DNA of 41,552 nt, taken from IMG/VR virus record IMGVR_UViG_3300024264_000071, positions 1 to 41,552 of that record, one strand, 5' to 3'. The position numbers and the translations under genes are program-made. The notes beneath the pieces are model-generated. The model was given only the letters and a program-made list of their open reading frames with translations, searched no databases and was not told the origin of the DNA. Numbering within the stretch: the stretch's first letter is position 1; each line of letters starts with the position of its first letter. Below, in pieces: positions 38,590 through 41,552 of this stretch. Source of the stretch: a virus.

Positions 38590-40125
38590 ATGGAACAAGA
38601 AGTAGGAACAGTAGCTAAACGCTACAGTCAATTAGAAAGTGAGCGTGATACGTTCCTAGAACGTGGGCGTGAAGCAGCAAGGCTGACTATCCCTACTCTT
38701 TTGCCAGACGAAGGGCATAGCAGTTCATCTGTATATGCTACACCGTATCAAGGCATTGGGGCAAGGGGTGTAAATAACCTTGCATCCAAATTATTGATGG
38801 CACTCTTGCCACCCAACAGCCCTTTCTTTCGCCTGACCATTGACGACTTTGACTTGCAAACTATTGCTGGTGATAATCGTGGTCAAGTAGAAGAAGGTCT
38901 AGCACGTATTGAACGTGCAGCTATGCAGGAGATTGAAAGCAAAGCCATACGTGTGCCTGTCTTTGAGGCACTAAAGTTGCTTATTGTGACAGGCAATGCT
39001 TTGGTATACATGCCTAAACAGGGCGGTATGAAAGTATATAGACCTGACCGCTACACTACCAAGCGTGATGCTATGGGTAGTATCCTAGAGATTATTACCA
39101 AGGAAAGCGTTGCAGCGTTGATGCTGCCTGATGCAGTCAAGGATATGATACCCCCATCAGATTCACCAAAGAAAAACTATGACCTGTACACATGTCTCAA
39201 GCGTACAGAAAAAGGCTTTGAGGTGCATCAAGAGGTAGCTGGTATCGAAGTACCTAATTCACGTGGTACATTCAAAGAAGACCAGAACCCATTTATCCCA
39301 TTACGTTTTATCCGTATTGATGGTGAAGATTATGGGCGTGGTTTCATCGAAGAATACATCGGTGACTTGCGTTCACTAGAGGCATTGACCCAAGCTATTG
39401 TGCAGGGTAGTGCTGCATCATCTAAGGTATTATTCTTGGTACGTCCTAACGGTAGCACTAAGTCAGCGAACCTTGCGAAAGCAGCAAACGGTGCGTTCCT
39501 AACAGGTGATGCTAACGATGTATCAACACTACAAGTGCAGAAGTCCAGCGATTTCCGTGTAGCCCTTGAGACTATGCGTATGATTAACGAGCGACTGGCT
39601 GCTGCGTTTCTACTTAACTCTTCCATTCAGCGTCCAGCAGAACGTGTGACTGCCGAAGAGATTAGGTACATGGCACAGGAACTTGAGACTGCCTTGGGTG
39701 GTGTATACTCCATCCTGTCCCAAGAGTTCCAACTACCACTCATCAACCTGCTACTTGAATCATTGACTAAGCAGGGCAAGATGCCTCGTATGCCTAAGGA
39801 TAGTGTTAAACCCACTGTCGTTACAGGTATCGAAGCACTTGGGCGTGGGCAAGACTTGAATAAACTAGCAGCATTTCTGCAATACTTACAGCCCTTGGGT
39901 CAAGAAGTTATTGCTAGTGAGATGAACCTAGGTGACTACATAGACCGTTTGGCTGCATCACTTGGTATTGATACATCTGGCCTGATTAAATCGCCAGAGC
40001 AGAAACAACAAGAGATGATGCAACAACAAATGATGATGCAACAACAGATGGAACAGCAAGCAGCTATGGGTGCAATGCAAGCAGCAGCACCACAAGTAGC
40101 TAAAGGCGTAGTAGAATCGGAGTAA
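38590..40125 (+). CDS. Portal / head-tail connector protein (T7 gp8-like)
   Basis: A 511-aa portal protein, close to T7 gp8 (536 aa). Typical segments: VAKRYSQLESERDTFLERGREAARLTIPTLLP, GARGVNNLASKLLMALLPPNSPFFRL, and VTAEEIRYMAQELETALGGVYSILSQEFQLPLI. The C-terminus is a low-complexity Gln/Met stretch (about 465-495). It forms the dodecameric DNA entry vertex. Followed three bases later by the scaffold gene. Confidence 0.96.
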   Translation: MEQEVGTVAKRYSQLESERDTFLERGREAARLTIPTLLPDEGHSSSSVYATPYQGIGARGVNNLASKLLMALLPPNSPFFRLTIDDFDLQTIAGDNRGQVEEGLARIERAAMQEIESKAIRVPVFEALKLLIVTGNALVYMPKQGGMKVYRPDRYTTKRDAMGSILEIITKESVAALMLPDAVKDMIPPSDSPKKNYDLYTCLKRTEKGFEVHQEVAGIEVPNSRGTFKEDQNPFIPLRFIRIDGEDYGRGFIEEYIGDLRSLEALTQAIVQGSAASSKVLFLVRPNGSTKSANLAKAANGAFLTGDANDVSTLQVQKSSDFRVALETMRMINERLAAAFLLNSSIQRPAERVTAEEIRYMAQELETALGGVYSILSQEFQLPLINLLLESLTKQGKMPRMPKDSVKPTVVTGIEALGRGQDLNKLAAFLQYLQPLGQEVIASEMNLGDYIDRLAASLGIDTSGLIKSPEQKQQEMMQQQMMMQQQMEQQAAMGAMQAAAPQVAKGVVESE

Positions 40126-40128
40126 CAG

Positions 40129-40884
40129 ATGGCAGATGCCTTAAATACTTATCAAGAAGAAACACCAGAATCACAGGAACATGTTCAGGCTATGCTCGAC
40201 AAAGAGCGTACAGAGACTGAAGAACGTCCTGACTGGTTGCCTGAAAAGTTTAAGTCTGTGGAAGATATGGCTAAAGCTTACTCAGCATTAGAGAGCAAGC
40301 TTGGTCAACCACAGCAAGAAGAAGAGACTACAGAAGAAGTAGAAGTCTCTGGTGAAGAAAGTGCCTCAGATGTGGCACAACTACTAGATGATAAAGGACT
40401 AGACTTTGATGTATTCCAACAGGAGTACGCAGAGAATGGTGGATTATCAGAAGAAGCGTATGACGCCTTGCAAGAGGCTGGCTTCCCACGCAGCATGGTT
40501 GATTCATGGGTTGCAGGTCAGGATGCACTAGCTGCACAAATGACCGAACAGATGTATGATGTTGCTGGTGGTGGAGAACAATACGCACAAATGGTTCAGT
40601 GGGCAGCAGATAACCTTCCAGATAATGAGGTTAATGCCTACAATGTAACAATGGAAAGCGGCGATCCTAATATGATTAGGTTAGCTGTACAAGGTCTTAA
40701 AGCACGTTATCGTTCTGAGGCAGAGCCGACACTGATGCAAGGTGGCACAGGTGCTGTATCCTCAGGTGGGCGTTTTGAAAGTACAGCGGAACTTACTGCT
40801 GCTATGAGTGACCCTAGATACGCTAAAGACCCTGCCTACAGGCAAAGCATAGCTGATAAGTTGGCTAAGTCTAGTCTGTTCTAA
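40129..40884 (+). CDS. Scaffolding protein (T7 gp9-like)
   Basis: A 251-aa acidic protein. DWLPEKFKSVEDMAKAYSALESKLGQ is the typical start of podovirus scaffolds, followed by a Glu-rich stretch and the C-terminal FESTAELTAAMSDPRYAKDPAYRQSIADKLAKSSLF, the part that contacts capsid protein. T7 gp9 is 307 aa. It guides procapsid assembly and is absent from mature heads. Confidence 0.94.
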   Translation: MADALNTYQEETPESQEHVQAMLDKERTETEERPDWLPEKFKSVEDMAKAYSALESKLGQPQQEEETTEEVEVSGEESASDVAQLLDDKGLDFDVFQQEYAENGGLSEEAYDALQEAGFPRSMVDSWVAGQDALAAQMTEQMYDVAGGGEQYAQMVQWAADNLPDNEVNAYNVTMESGDPNMIRLAVQGLKARYRSEAEPTLMQGGTGAVSSGGRFESTAELTAAMSDPRYAKDPAYRQSIADKLAKSSLF

Positions 40885-41093
40885 ATTGTTGCATGGGATT
40901 GGGGGGCTTGCTCCCCTCTCCTTTTAAGTACACCTAACGTGGGTGTATTTAATAGGGGACGCCCTATACACGAAAGCACACATACAAACGATTACCCCTG
41001 ACCCCTTGCGAGGGACAATCTTGGAGAAAGGATGTAATGTAATGCAGAGTGTAACTACAACTCAACATTAACATTACTAAGAGGTAATTTAAA
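40885..41093 (+). other. Intergenic region with hairpins before the capsid gene
   Basis: Three hairpins and no ORF: GGGG/CCCC with loop CTTGCT at 40903-40916 followed by CTTTT (weak terminator), TACACC/GGTGTA at 40929-40947 followed by TTT, and ATAGGG/CCCTAT at about 40952-40968. A promoter like T7 phi10 would be expected here, but the 13-bp motif is absent. AAGAGG at 41079-41084 is the capsid ribosome site. Confidence 0.6.
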
Positions 41094-41552
41094 ATGGCAC
41101 AAGCTGCTTCAAACCCTGCTTACAGCGTAAGCTTTCAGGGTCAGAATAACCTCTCAGGTGACGTACGTGACCTATTCCTAAAGCTGTATGCTGGGGAAGT
41201 CCTTACCGCCTTTGAGGAAAAGAAAGTAATTATGGATAAGGTGCGTACTCGCACAATTTCCAAAGGTAAGTCTGCATCATTCCCAATGACAGGCCGTGCA
41301 ACTGCTGAATACCTGACCCCCGGAAACGAAATTACTGGTGGTTCTATTCGTGCAGGTGAGCGTATCGTCACGATTGATGACTTGCTTATCTCAAGCCAGT
41401 TCATTGCTAACATTGACGAAGCAATCAACCACTACGATGTACGTAGCATCTACTCTAAAGAAGCTGGTATCGCATTGGCTAACGAAGCTGACCGTAACGT
41501 AGCACGTATGCTCGTTAAGGCTGCTCTGGCAACCAACGCAACTGCTGCTGCT
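41094..41552 (+). CDS. Major capsid protein, 5' part (T7 gp10-like)
   Basis: The first 153 codons of the capsid gene; it runs off the window and continues at base 1. LFLKLYAGEVLTAFEEK, GKSASFPMTGRATAEYL and ERIVTIDDLLISS match T7 gp10 (ALFLKVFGGEVLTAF, GKSAQFPVLGRTQAAYL, KVITIDGLL). The part after residue 87 repeats what is encoded at 1-199 with identical protein sequence but 22 base differences. Confidence 0.95.
   Translation, partial: MAQAASNPAYSVSFQGQNNLSGDVRDLFLKLYAGEVLTAFEEKKVIMDKVRTRTISKGKSASFPMTGRATAEYLTPGNEITGGSIRAGERIVTIDDLLISSQFIANIDEAINHYDVRSIYSKEAGIALANEADRNVARMLVKAALATNATAAA

Noticed and set aside
1-41552. CRISPR array, tRNA gene, integrase, repressor or photosynthesis genes
   Set aside because: I looked for repeat-spacer patterns, cloverleaf-like segments in the gaps, and proteins of these families and saw none. 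The 10-bp array at 22808-22857 has no spacers.

Overview
The window is essentially one complete genome of a T7-like podovirus. It is circularly permuted, so that the cut falls inside the major capsid gene: the 5' part lies at 41094-41552 and the 3' part at 1-856. All recognised genes are on the + strand. The T7 signature set is present in T7 order: single-subunit RNA polymerase, gp2.5-type SSB, endonuclease I, primase-helicase, family A DNA polymerase, gp6-type exonuclease, portal, scaffold, capsid, tail tubes A and B, internal virion proteins, gp17-type fibre, lysis genes and both terminase subunits. Class II (B12-dependent) ribonucleotide reductase, a MazG-like protein and fibre modules of a kind common in marine phages suggest a marine bacterial host. 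There is no photosynthesis gene, integrase or repressor, so I read it as lytic and cannot name the host; marine Alphaproteobacteria are a plausible guess.

Layout. 1-12284: capsid (3' part), two small basic proteins, tail tubes A and B, and the internal virion proteins; the gp15-like protein carries two peptidoglycan-hydrolase-like domains. 12325-18457: a fibre locus with a gp17-type anchor followed by ten small genes, several of them paralogous modules joined by repeated stop/start sequences. 18457-22761: lysis genes, small basic and zinc-ribbon proteins, terminases. 22762-23804: a largely non-coding terminus/leader region with a strong hairpin, a 10-bp tandem array, a segment resembling the end of the T7 terminal repeat, candidate host promoters and several stem-loops. 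23805-27069: an early island of 13 tiny, mostly overlapping ORFs of unknown function. 27095-29538: T7-type RNA polymerase encoded as two overlapping ORFs. 29594-37880: replication and nucleotide metabolism. 37911-41552: two gp7.3-like proteins, portal, scaffold and capsid.

The most notable signals concern transcription control. A 13-bp motif, CTAAAGTTACAWC, occurs at four + strand gene junctions, each abutting or overlapping a stop codon, before the SSB gene, the portal block and the fibre gene and after terL. These match T7 promoters phi2.5, phi6.5, phi17 and phiOR, so it is a strong candidate for the phage RNAP promoter. The copy after terL and the hairpin behind it form one arm of an approximately 51-bp near-perfect inverted repeat. 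The other arm covers the ribosome-binding site and first codons of the RNAP gene 4.3 kb away. RNA started at the terL-end site, or at the minus-strand copy inside the RNAP gene, would be antisense to the RNAP start region. That suggests a previously undescribed RNA feedback on the split polymerase. This is inference from sequence only.
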